Both the position numbers and the translations under genes were made by a program. Shown here in pieces: positions 55,605 to 64,000 of a stretch of 64,000 nucleotides of DNA; within the stretch, counting starts at the first letter, position 1, and each line of letters starts with the position of its first letter. Location: assembly GCA_946902875.1 (NCBI GenBank), contig OX336342.1, positions 13,075,523 to 13,139,522 on the forward strand. Reading direction: 5' to 3'. Under the pieces are notes generated by a model. It searched no databases and was not told the DNA's origin. It saw only the letters and a list, made by a program, of their open reading frames with translations. Source of the stretch: Nematopogon swammerdamellus (lineage: Eukaryota > Arthropoda > Insecta > Lepidoptera > Adelidae).

Positions 55605-55744
55605 TATTATATTTTCTTAAGCTTTTTTTTAGATGAAATAATAAATAAACCCACTGTTAATTTTAACAGTTCGTTCCTATATTGAGTAATGTGTTAAGTG
55701 ATAAAATAATTTAACAGTGTTAAAATAACAGTTCTCGTTACATC

Positions 55745-56184
55745 AGCCAACCTCACTACAGACCGAGCCATGTTATCGAGAAGGCTCGAGTTTCATATCT
55801 CTCAAGCTCGCTTATCGTTTCGGCGTAGCGTCAGAGAGAGACGAGCCATTACAAAGTCAAATCAGCGAGTTACGTACGCCAGGGTAGATCTATTGCCGAG
55901 TCGCGCGGCGACTGCGGCGGCGGCCATTGTAGAGCGACTCGGCATATTGGCTGGCGCCGTGTTCAAATCTAATGATCCACATGAACTGGTGCTTTATTTG
56001 AATTTAGAACGGATGAAGAAACTTCTGAAATGTTCATTCATCAATAAAAAAACCGGTCAAGAGCTACTCGTAGTACAAATCGCTAGGCAGGGGCGAAATC
56101 GACGAGCATATTTTTTATTAGGTAGGAGTTAGTGTAAGGAAATCTTTAGTTAGATATTCACAATTAAATAAAATTACAACCGAT
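55745..56184. other. Unassigned, with a 120-codon open frame
   Basis: A plus-strand frame at 55770-56132 is open for 120 codons, basic at the N-terminus, without any motif that I recognise. A 10-bp inverted pair GCCGAGTCGC / GCGACTCGGC lies at about 55895-55943. It sits between mobile elements deep in intron 5 and is probably part of one. Confidence 0.35.
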
Positions 56185-56260
56185 CTTTTTTTTATGGATA
56201 GCACAACATATGGCATCGTTTCACCTACACGTAGGTGTCTAACGATGCCCTTGGATATAG
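56185..56260 (-). repeat. SINE-like family B fragment
   Basis: 'tttttttatggatagcacaa' then 'gtaggtgtctaacgatgccc'; truncated after the 'ggat' that follows. Confidence 0.6.
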
Positions 56261-56410
56261 ACTACGGACACAGATTACTTAATAGTTACTTCGTCTACGG
56301 ATTTGAATTTTCTTACCTTACTTTTTACAAGTGACATATGAAGTTGTTAATTTTAAAGCGTAGGTAGGTACACAAACTTTAGACCTAGAGTCACGTACAT
56401 TGCGCGCAAC

Positions 56411-56578
56411 TTTTTTTATGGAAACTGACACGGCTGGCTACTACAACATCAGTGATGTCAGCCCATAACACCTTGGTGAACTATGTGACTATGTGCCATA
56501 TCAGTGCTTCCCTTCGGTCGGGCCGGCTGCATTTAACTGGACGGAAAATACGAATTATATACATAGCCGTTTCGAATG
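56411..56578 (-). repeat. SINE family A, truncated
   Basis: 'tttttttatggaaactgaca', 'gtgatgtcagcccataacac' and 'tgcttcccttcggtcgggcc', ending at 'catagccgtttcgaa'. The head is missing. Confidence 0.7.
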
Positions 56579-59106
56579 CCTTAAAGTATCACACTGTATT
56601 TCTGTAATCGTGTTATATTGCCTTGTCAACAATATGTCAGTGATCCCTCGTGTCTCGTGGCTCCACACTCCACAGGTCCTCAACGGCCGGGGCTGATGTG
56701 AGTATCTCGACGCATCTCCTTGCACAAATTATATGCAAAGTGGTGTATCGGATAATCGATCACGCGCACCAGTCTCGAATCTATCCTCCCTCACACAGGC
56801 AAAACGGATAATGATAACGGCATAATGCATAATCGCGAATTTGCACCCTGTCCCGTTCGCAGAAAACTTAAAATGCTTTGCAAGTCCATGTTGAATTTGG
56901 GCAAAATATTATGTCATTTGAGCGCGTTGCACTCGATGTATGTGAGAGCTATAAATATTCATGCTATTATCGCTACGGAGAATTCATAGCTTCAAGATAG
57001 TGTAGTAAAACTATGTGCGGAGACACCGTAGTGGGGTTTCATAAGTAGGTACATACCAATTCATTTAGGCATATGATTTTTGCTATAGATAGATCCCTAA
57101 ATATGAAGCTGATGGATGACGCATCGAAGCCCTAACTTGGTTGGTTGTCAACGAAGGAAAGTTTTGGTTATTGGGCAAAGCTACTATAATAATTTAGAGC
57201 GAGATTGTGCGCGATTCCCCGGAATCAAATTACTCCAGATCGATTCAATGAAATGTGATTATTATATAACCCTTCCTGTTTTGGCTTCTCCGTAGTCGGG
57301 TAATAAAAAAAACGGATGTTCTCAAAGGTTCTCGAACATTTGCGGCATTACCCCCCTGGATACCCTTTGAACAAAGTAGGCCCTTTATTGCAGGACGACA
57401 GTTGCTTCCACCAGCACAGGGCCAAGCCTCTTAAAGGAGCTTTTGGCTACACTGCTCCACGGACCGAGGGTTTCGACAGTAAACGCAACAAATTCGAAAT
57501 CTTGAATTATATTTCTATATTTGTTGCGTTCGAGGCTCTCCGACCCCGGCCGCGGCCGCGCCAGCCGCTCTTGAAGAGTCCCACATAAAATGCCTATCTT
57601 AGAATAGTCGCAAAGCTCTAAGATGCACTTATATTAACAATTTGTAGAGTGGATTTTATTATAAAATGTTAATTTTGATGTCTGGAGTTTCTGCCTGTGC
57701 TTTTGATAAATGAAAGACCGCGATAATAATAAATGCCTACTTGAAACCAGTTATGATTTTCAGAAATTTTGAGACCTAAACAAGTGCAACCGAAATTCAT
57801 CTAAGTAGAAATATGACTTAGCCACGCCACAGTATCCAGGCTATGCGATTGTTATATTCCAAACAATCCAAAAATATGGTAGTTGCCCCCTATATTAATC
57901 CAACCTAAGCTAAATTTTATTTTAGTAGCAGCTTTAAAAAATACAACGAAATCACCGAGAGGCAGTCTAAAATGGCGACCAAATAGGCTGAGGCTTTTTC
58001 GCGCAGTAATTCCTGTTTATGTTTGTTTAACAATCCCTAACCATACAGTAGATGCTTATAGTAAAAATGCGCCATAGAACTGTTTCACACTTATTAGTCG
58101 TTTGCGTGTCTCTTCATATCAATACTCACGGCAAATTTTTACGTGTCGGACAAGGTTCCAGAGGCATACATCCAATTTAGATCTGACTCGGTACATCGTA
58201 ACAACTGTGAGTGAGATCAGGGCACATAAAAAGTCATCGTTAGGCCAAACTTAGAAAGAAAGGCTCTCACGGTCGCGGCAACGTGAGCCAATCTCGGAAT
58301 AATCGTCATTATAATAGGCGCTGTTCTCTTGTATACTTTATCGCAATACATACATAAAAAAAGGAAATATTATACTATTGTACTCTCAGCTTACATAATT
58401 CAGCAGGGAAGCAAAATGTTGTTTATATTATTTTAATATGGAACACAAATGAAAATAATCGTAATATATTTTATACATGGGGCATCAGTCATAGGTAAGT
58501 AGATTTCACACTGTTAAAATATTAACAGTGTATGTAGGGCTAGAATGAATCTAGCTAGCGCTGAATCTAGTGAATTATGCACTAGATTGAGTAGCTAACA
58601 GCAGGCTGTGTCCAGTCCTGTTTTTTTTTTCTTTTCTCTTGTTTGTAATGTTCTGTTTATTTTGTTGGAATGTACCTAATGCTGAAATGAAAAAAAAAAT
58701 ATCTCATTCTTATCGCATACTTATTTGTTCATTGTACTGGTACAGCTCACAACGAATATTTGTTATTTATTATCCATTCGCTGGTATTATTTTATATTAT
58801 TCAACTGGCCGTATTCCAGATGTACATAAGGCGTCAAAATACGGATTTTGTACAGAACTGTTCACATGCTGAAATATCTATTTAAAGGTTGACGAGACAA
58901 GTTATTGGGCGTGATCTCTGAACAGGTATCTCCATGAGATTTTCCGACAGAGGAACCCTCTTAACCTCTGTGGATTACCCCAATGCACGGCTGTGAAGTC
59001 ATTGATTTTGGGTACAAATTAGACTTTCTGAATAAAATCGTCGTTCGGTGTAGAAATAAACAAAATGTTGTGATTAGGTTATTTCACATTTGTCTATAAT
59101 TGGCAG
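56579..59106. other. End of intron 5, mostly unassigned
   Basis: 57255-57305 carries 'ctccgtagtcgggtaataaa', a reverse copy of the end motif at 35073. An 'acactgttaa ... ttaacagtgt' hairpin lies at 58508-58531, like the motif flanking the Tc1 copy. The 90-codon frame at 57316 looks like a decayed repeat. No host exon recognised. Confidence 0.4.
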
Positions 59107-59287
59107 GTCTACATAGTGGGCCACGCACCACCGGGATCGGATGAACGGCACGGCGAGACCGGATTGGCTTACACACCAGACTCCAACCGGAGGTATCTGA
59201 AGATGGTCCGGAAGTATGCGCGCGTCATTGCCGGACAGTTCTTTGGACACCTGCATTCGGACACGTTTCGTGTCATTTACGATAATG
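59107..59287 (+). CDS. Acid sphingomyelinase-like phosphodiesterase, exon 6
   Basis: Residues 224-283, acceptor 'ttggcag', donor 'gtgaga'. 'VYIVGHAPPGSDERHGETG' gives H229, the 'GH-x-PPG' zinc ligand. 'YARVIAGQFFGHLHSDTFRV' gives H271 and H273, the 'GH-x-H' pair. All three match the corresponding ligands of acid sphingomyelinase (H425, H457, H459 in human). The exon joins 44343 in phase 0 and 59874 within an Asp codon. Confidence 0.95.
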
Positions 59288-59501
59288 GTGAGATGTCGAC
59301 ATATTTTTCTTCATCTGATGATCACTTGATCATAATTTACGATTCAGTGATGCCTGTCAAGCCATGCCTGTTTCTCTGATAGTACTATATTTTCATCTGA
59401 TCTGATTATCACTCCTGTATAAATGTGAATGTCATTTCAGGCTCTGATCCATCTAAGTATTAATGTTTTTAAGTTTACTCTGTTATTTATTAATTATGTT
59501 T

Positions 59502-59776
59502 ATTCATTTTTAAGTTTCCGGATTATCAGTAGGTTTAAAGACTTACATAAGTCGACGTTTCGCCCGCTACGTCACGGGCTTCTTCAGGAGCTGCGGGAGT
59601 TCCTGGAGCCGACGTCTGGTGTCCGTTACACCAGATGTCAAACTCAGTACAACGGACACCAGACGTCGGCTCCAGGAACTCCCGCAGCTCCGGAAGAAGC
59701 CCGTGATGTAGCAGGCGAAACGTCGACTTATGTAAGTCTTTAAACCTACTGATAATCCGGAAACTTCAAAATGAAT
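59502..59776. repeat. Near-perfect inverted repeat in intron 6 (126-bp arms, 23-bp spacer)
   Basis: The arms 59502-59627 and 59651-59776 pair almost completely (a few differences, e.g. cttcttcagg / ccggaagaag). They contain 'gcgaaacgtcgacttatgta' and 'gtccgttgtac'-like sequence. It lies between exons 6 and 7, ending 97 bp before exon 7. Confidence 0.9.
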
Positions 59777-59873
59777 ACCATCTAAGTATCTCCATCCACC
59801 TCTGATCAATGCCAAGACGATAATGATCACAGACATTCTATAACAGTGTGATGGTATTTGTGCCGTCCGACAG

Positions 59874-59986
59874 ATAAGCCGTCATCGTGGGCGATGGTGG
59901 CTCCCTCTGTAAGTCCGCGCCGCAGCAGTGCAGGCTCCACTAATCCTGCTCTCCGTCTCTATAAGTTCGACACCAACAGTGGAAAG
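59874..59986 (+). CDS. Acid sphingomyelinase-like phosphodiesterase, exon 7
   Basis: Residues 284-321: 'DKPSSWAMVAPSVSPRRSSA' and 'GSTNPALRLYKFDTNSGK', matching the family 'VAP-(A/S)-x-(T/S)-P ... NP-x-x-R-x-(F/Y)-x-(Y/F)-D'. Acceptor 'ccgacag', donor 'gtaatc', phase 0 at the end. Later exons (C-terminal subdomain) are not visible before 64000. Confidence 0.95.
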
Positions 59987-60754
59987 GTAATCTTCCTGTC
60001 AACTCGAACATTTTTAACGTAGTTCGAAGAATGTTTTAAATCAACAACAATAGTGGGGGATTTAGTGCGATAGTTTGTATGGACACCCTGCATTTTTACT
60101 TAGAAGGCTCATACTTGCAACAGTTGTTCCTTAGGTGCTCCTGAGTGGATTTCCACCGGTAGACATCGGGGGTCACCGCGGGGGTGGCGGGGGGAGGGGG
60201 TGGAAGTTTGCTTCTGCCGCGCTTCACTTTGTACCCTATTCTTTCAAAACTACAGGTATTAGGGCAAGTGTGATGTCATTTTCGGATAACTCAAGGATGA
60301 CGAATTCATTTCTGGAAGAAACATTTTGCCTTTCTATACAAAAAAATATAAATATTAGGCAAAACTCACAAAACGTGAAAATATTTTTTTTAAATAAACG
60401 TCGTTTACTTTTGAACTACTAAAGTTAAAGATAAATAAAAAATATTTGCTAAAAGCTGCATTTACCAGGATTACAAATATGTAAATTTTATTGGGATGGA
60501 GTAATAATAAGGGAGTGAAAAAAAAATTCAAAACAGTGCGGTGTATTTACATTTTGAGGCGAACATAGCGAAAACAGTACCTAGGTGATACGTGATAATT
60601 ATTATTATTATACATTTTTAAAATTATTGCTAATTAAACATTAAATTATTCACATACACACACACACCCTCAAATACACACACACATACCTATCTTACCC
60701 ATGTTTGTGATTGCTACCTAAAGTAAATGCTTAATATTTATTACCATGTCGTCA
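59987..60754. other. Start of intron 7
   Basis: A G-rich patch lies at 60170-60205; short (CA)n near 60655-60690. No exon or repeat family recognised. Confidence 0.4.
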
Positions 60755-60925
60755 TTTTTTTATGGAAACTGACACGGTTGGCTACATCACCTACAACATC
60801 CGTGATGTCAGCCCATAACACCGGGTGAACTAGGTGCCATGTCATTGCTTCCCTTCATTTCGCGCCGGCTACACTGAACTGGACGGAAAACACGAACTAT
60901 TCGCATAGCCGTTTCGACCGAAGTT
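60755..60925 (-). repeat. SINE family A, truncated
   Basis: 'tttttttatggaaactgaca', 'tggctacatcacctacaaca', 'cgtgatgtcagcccataaca' and 'ccggctacactgaactggac'; the 5' part is lost after 'gtttcgaccgaag'. Confidence 0.75.
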
Positions 60926-61520
60926 CTATTAATTTCATAAAGTTCTATTAACAGTTTATATTAGTTCTATTAATTTGTAGATTATTTATTAGGTACGTAG
61001 TAAGTACGTACCTATGCCTACTTACCTATATCCATTAGAGCCGAGCGGGCGGGGGATAGCTGCGGGGTGCGTATGATTCTAGTCGCCCCCCGCGCCGCCG
61101 CGTTTAAGAGCGTATAAGAGCGACAGTCTAAAAAATATAACTAGAGAAAAACGTGGCACTGGACAAAAAACACTGGTGTCTGCTACGGGCAATATACCTA
61201 AAGGCTGGGGGAATTTCCTAAGGGACAATTCAAACAAAGAAGGACTGTTGCTTTCAATACTCTGCCAATCCTACGCAAACGAAATTGAGAATGGGAAAGA
61301 AGTTTGCATCACGGATAGGCCAAATATTTTCACCAACATCACCCGTGCCCGTGACACACAGCGATTAGCCCCGTGTAATCATGAAGAGGCGGATACTCGC
61401 ATGATGGGCTTAACAAAAATTATGCTACGTACTGTAGATACCGATGTCATCGTGCTAGCAGTTGCACAGGTGGAAAAATGACCTCAGCTTGAAGAGCTGT
61501 GGGTGCACATAGGTACTGGA

Positions 61521-63498
61521 AAACACCACCAGTTGTTGTTGTTGTTTGTTGTTTGCTGCCCAGCCTCTTGGGAAGACGGGTGGGCCATTCTCCGCACTGA
61601 GACCTCAAGACGGTCCGTTGTACGTTGGCGCTCGGGTGGTGTTACTCCAGCCACCCGAGCTCTTTCATGAAGTGGAGCACTCTTCTTGGACGCTTCCACA
61701 CTCCATGGGCAGTTCCCACGTTCCCAAGAAACTGCAGTCGTACTTCTGCCACCACCGGGCACTCCAGGAGCACGTGGGTGGCTGATTCGTCCTCCGCCAT
61801 GCAGCCTCTGCACAGGGGACTGTCGGTGACACCTATTGTAAACAAGTGTCTGTTGAGTGGGCAATGACCCGTAAGAAGTCCTACCGCCATACGCAGTTGA
61901 CCTCTGTGGAACTTTAGCAGGCATTTCCTGAGTCTCAGGTCTGGTTTGGGAATGGCTTCCCGGGATTGCCTGCAGTCCCTGGTGTTGGCCCAAAGATTTT
62001 CATGTTTAGATTTTGTAAGTTGATGTAGCCAATATTTGAACTGGCTGATTGGTAAGGGTACATACGGTTCTGGGCCTTCTGCACTCCAGCTGGAGCCCCG
62101 TTTAGCCAGCTCGTCCGCCGCATCGTTCCCGTAGGAGCCGCTGTGCCCCCTGATCCACTGTAGGGTTACCTTGTTGTTTACCGCTATACCCTCTAGTGCC
62201 TGGTGGCACTGGAGTATCAGTCCGGAGTTGATTGTCACGGTGTTTAGGGCTTGTAGCACCGATGCGCTGTCTGACAGTACTCTGATCTGGTAACCAGTGA
62301 TTTCTCTGCTGCGTACTGCCGCTGCTGCCTCTATTATTCCGATGCACTCAGCCTGGAAGATTGAGTTGTGAATACCTAGAGTGATTGTCTTATGTATGTT
62401 TAGGTCAAGTGAGAAGGCTGCTGCCCCTGTTCCCGACCCTGTTTTTGACCCATCGGTGTATATTCTTACCTCGGACCCCGAATAGTCCTTAGGTTCCTCA
62501 GCTAGTTTTTTTTTTTTTTTTTTTTTTTTTTATGGAAACTGACACGGTTGGCTACATCACCTACAACGTCCGTGATGTCAGCCCATAACACCGGGTGAAC
62601 TAGGTGCCATGTCAGTGCTTCCCCCTTTGATCGTGCCGGCTACACTGAACTGGTCGGAAAACACACACTATTTACATAGCCGTTTGGACCGACGTTTCAT
62701 TCAGTGCGGTGGTACCAACCCGGGCGGGTTAAACCCTACCACCAAGTAAGATTAGGAGGGAAGGGACCTACAGTTTTACGAGGAATCCGAACCTCGGTCA
62801 GCCTCCAACGGTCAGCGGTCACCCATCCAAGTACTGACCGCACCCAGCGTTGCTTAAGCTAGTTCTACATAGTAGTGTTTGTCAAACACGTGTGTTTTCC
62901 TGATTCTATCACACGGTGCCTCTATCAGGGGATGTTTTTTTATGATTTCCTGAAGTATGGTCGTGTGTGGTGTTTGTGTACTAGCCCTCCACAGTCCTAG
63001 GACGTTCAACCTAATTGCTGCGGCTGCCGCCTCTTGTTGTATGAAAAGTTCAAGAGGCGGAAGGCACAGCATGGCTTCCATCGCTGCTGTGGGTGTTGTG
63101 CGCATGCACCCTGTGGTCGCAACGCACGCTAGACGCTGGAAACTTTGAAGTTTGTTAATAACTGTGCTGAGTTTGGTCCTGGGCCACCATACTACTGCAC
63201 CATAAGTTACCATAGGTCTTATTATAGCTGAGTATAGCCACAGCGTAATGTTAGGGTTGAGTCCCCATGTCTTACCTATGAGTCTGCGACATTGCCAAAA
63301 GGCTATACGAGCTTTATTTATTTTAAGATTAAGATGTTTGGCCCAGTTTAGCTTACTGTCAAGTGTGATGCCCAGGTATTTGACTTCTGTTGCCAGGGGT
63401 ATTGGGGTGCTGAAGAGTTTTGGCAGTATTAAGTCGCCTAACTTCCGTTTGTGTGTAAAGAGAACTAGTTCAGTCTTATCCACTTAAACACCACCAGT
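61521..63498 (-). mobile_element. 5'-truncated LINE with RNase H domain, with 13-bp target duplication
   Basis: AAACACCACCAGT occurs at 61521-61533 and 63486-63498, flanking the insertion. On the - strand the frame 63483-62854 is the end of a reverse transcriptase ('VKYLGITLDSKLNWAKHLN', 'MVTYGAVVWWPRT'). After the SINE it continues (from about 62475) as RNase H: 'YTDGSKTGSGTGAAAFS', 'FQAECIGIIEAAAAV' and 'VLSDSASVLQALNTV', then 'HSGSYGNDAADELAKRGS' and a Cys-rich tail 'CRGCMAEDESATHVLLECP'. Stop at 61642. The 3' end is a short (CAA)n run. The RT-RNaseH-CCHC order fits I/R1-group LINEs. Apart from the SINE and the 5' truncation the frame looks intact, so it is fairly young. Confidence 0.9.
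62508..62856 (-). mobile_element. SINE family A nested in the LINE
   Basis: Flanked by AGCTAGTT at 62500-62507 and 62857-62864. On the - strand it begins 'aagcaacgctgggtgcggtc' then 'agtacttggatgggtgaccg', closely like the 3' half of insect 5S rRNA, then a B-box-like 'aggttcggattcc', the shared SINE body, and a long A-run (written as T at 62504-62530). It splits the LINE frame between its 'YYVELA' and 'EEPKDYSG' parts. Confidence 0.9.
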
Positions 63499-63504
63499 AC
63501 CTTT

Positions 63505-63600
63505 CAGTCAGTCAGTCAGTCAGTCAGCGTGTAAGCGTCCACTGCTGGACATACGCCTCTCCAATTTTCCTCCAGTCCTCCCGGCCTCCGCCAGTAACTT
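63505..63600. repeat. (TCAG)n plus RTE 3'-end fragment
   Basis: 'tcagtcagtcagtcagtcag' is followed by 'cgtccactgctggacatacg' and 'tttcctccagtcctcccggc'. It lies between 'QYLSV' and 'HEIATS' of the dispersed gene copy, so it is a separate insertion into that gene. Confidence 0.65.
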
Positions 63601-63870
63601 TGCTGCCATGAAATTGCGACTTCCATAAGTAAAGACTTAAATGTTTGCATTACCTATACCCATATTTATTATAGACACAATAGATGCTTTATATTATAAT
63701 GTAATTTTTTACAGTACCACAGAGAGCGAGGGCCTTGCCTCTGTTTCATGCGTTTTCTGGGTGTGACACTGTCTCTTGTTTCAGCGGAAAAGGGAAGAAA
63801 AGTGCTTTTGAAGCATGGGAGGCCTTTGTCAGCGACTGAAGAGCGGCTCGAAAAGGCAATGACGACGATT

Positions 63871-64000
63871 GAAAAATACGTCTTTATTTCATATTATAAC
63901 ATGTAGATTTACTAATATTTTTTTGAAGTGGATACTTCTTTGTTCGCCATATGGGCCCCCCTTTTCAGAACTTCTACGTCACTTCCGGAACGTCTTTTTT
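63871..64000. other. End of window, nothing recognised
   Basis: Short AT-rich stretch with a 'tatgggcccccctttt' patch. No exon 8 of the phosphodiesterase is visible. Confidence 0.4.

Larger units (their letters stand above)
53725..55744. mobile_element. Outer element with palindromic AACTGTTAA ends, containing a Tc1-like insertion
   Basis: The left end is a perfect palindrome AATGTAACTGTTAAAT / ATTTAACAGTTACATT (about 53726-53761), followed by more 'ttaacagttt'. The right end (55655-55744) holds 'actgttaattttaacagt', 'taacagtgttaaaataacag' and '...cgttacat', the inverse of the left edge. These flank the Tc1-like copy, suggesting an older TIR element that was split. Exact limits are uncertain. 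Confidence 0.5.
61115..63870 (+). pseudogene. Dispersed 'HEEADTR' gene copy, interrupted and decayed
   Basis: The pieces read GTGQKTLVSATGNIPKGW, CNHEEADTRMMGLTKIM, RTVDTDVIVLAVAQVEK (then a TGA), LEELWVHIGTGKHHQYLSV up to about 63508, HEIATS at about 63610, and PQRARALPLFHAFSGCDTVS then CFSGKGKKSAFEAWEAFV from about 63718. I recognise this order as an uncharacterised protein family dispersed in many animal genomes; the 'EADTR...VDTD' pattern is reminiscent of PIN/XPG-like nucleases (inference only). A possible intron (GT at 63642, AG at 63713-63715) would suggest it was not retroposed. Breaks: the TGA after VEK, a deletion within 'RMMGLTK', two insertions, and a frameshift near 63835. Confidence 0.7.

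Noticed and set aside
62810..62856. 5S rRNA gene fragment
   Set aside because: Only the 3'-half-like segment is present, inside a SINE with its own target duplication.

Overview
The window looks like a repeat-rich lepidopteran (moth or butterfly) nuclear genome segment. The base composition is AT-rich. It carries dispersed repeat families that I recognise from moth and butterfly genomes, including the 'ccggccaagtgcgagtc' family, the 'accgacttcaaaaaaagg' family, several tRNA-headed SINEs and RTE/I/CR1-like LINE tails. It also carries a BEL/Pao LTR element, a Tc1-like element, a Helitron helicase relic and numerous MITEs. The identification of the order is an inference from these repeats; I cannot name the species.

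One host gene was found, on the + strand. It is an acid-sphingomyelinase-like phosphodiesterase (SMPD1/SMPDL3 family). Seven exons can be read: 9144-9213, 38628-38696, 39054-39213, 42684-42895, 44186-44343, 59107-59287 and 59874-59986. Together they give 321 codons with consistent intron phases and GT/AG boundaries; the C-terminal part lies beyond the window. Intron 1 is about 29.4 kb and intron 5 about 14.8 kb, both swollen by mobile DNA. Two things about the gene stand out. Exon 5 and its splice donor are tandemly amplified seven times in a 163-bp array (44202-45346) in which only copy 1 has an acceptor. The protein also lacks the family Gly-Asn-His-(Asp/Glu) metal/catalytic motif, which reads Gly-His-Leu-Asp here.

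Layout. 1-9.1 kb: upstream region with LINE tails, SINE fragments and a 1.3-kb TIR element (6289-7587). 9.1-38.6 kb: intron 1, holding a 0.43-kb near-perfect palindrome (9696-10122), a Helitron PIF1-helicase pseudogene abutting a 20-copy, 130-bp satellite (10294-13197), TIR elements carrying a tRNA-like module, nested SINEs, a young complete BEL/Pao element (23001-29880, identical 150-bp LTRs, 5-bp TSD, intact 1723-codon ORF), a CR1/Jockey-like LINE tail, and a composite locus at 34.9-38.6 kb containing a head-to-head 67-bp minisatellite and a second large palindrome. 38.6-45.4 kb: exons 2-5, another inverted repeat 44 bp upstream of exon 4, and the exon-5 array. 45.4-59.1 kb: intron 5, with SINEs, an RTE tail, a hAT-like MITE with an 8-bp TSD and an inactivated Tc1-like transposon nested in another palindromic element. 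59.1-64 kb: exons 6-7 separated by a third large palindrome, then intron 7 with a dispersed-gene pseudogene split by a 5'-truncated LINE that is itself split by a 5S/tRNA-like SINE.

The host gene probably encodes a secreted or lysosomal metallophosphoesterase-fold protein. Almost everything else is mobile or repetitive DNA, arranged in clear nested layers whose relative ages can be read from the target-site duplications.
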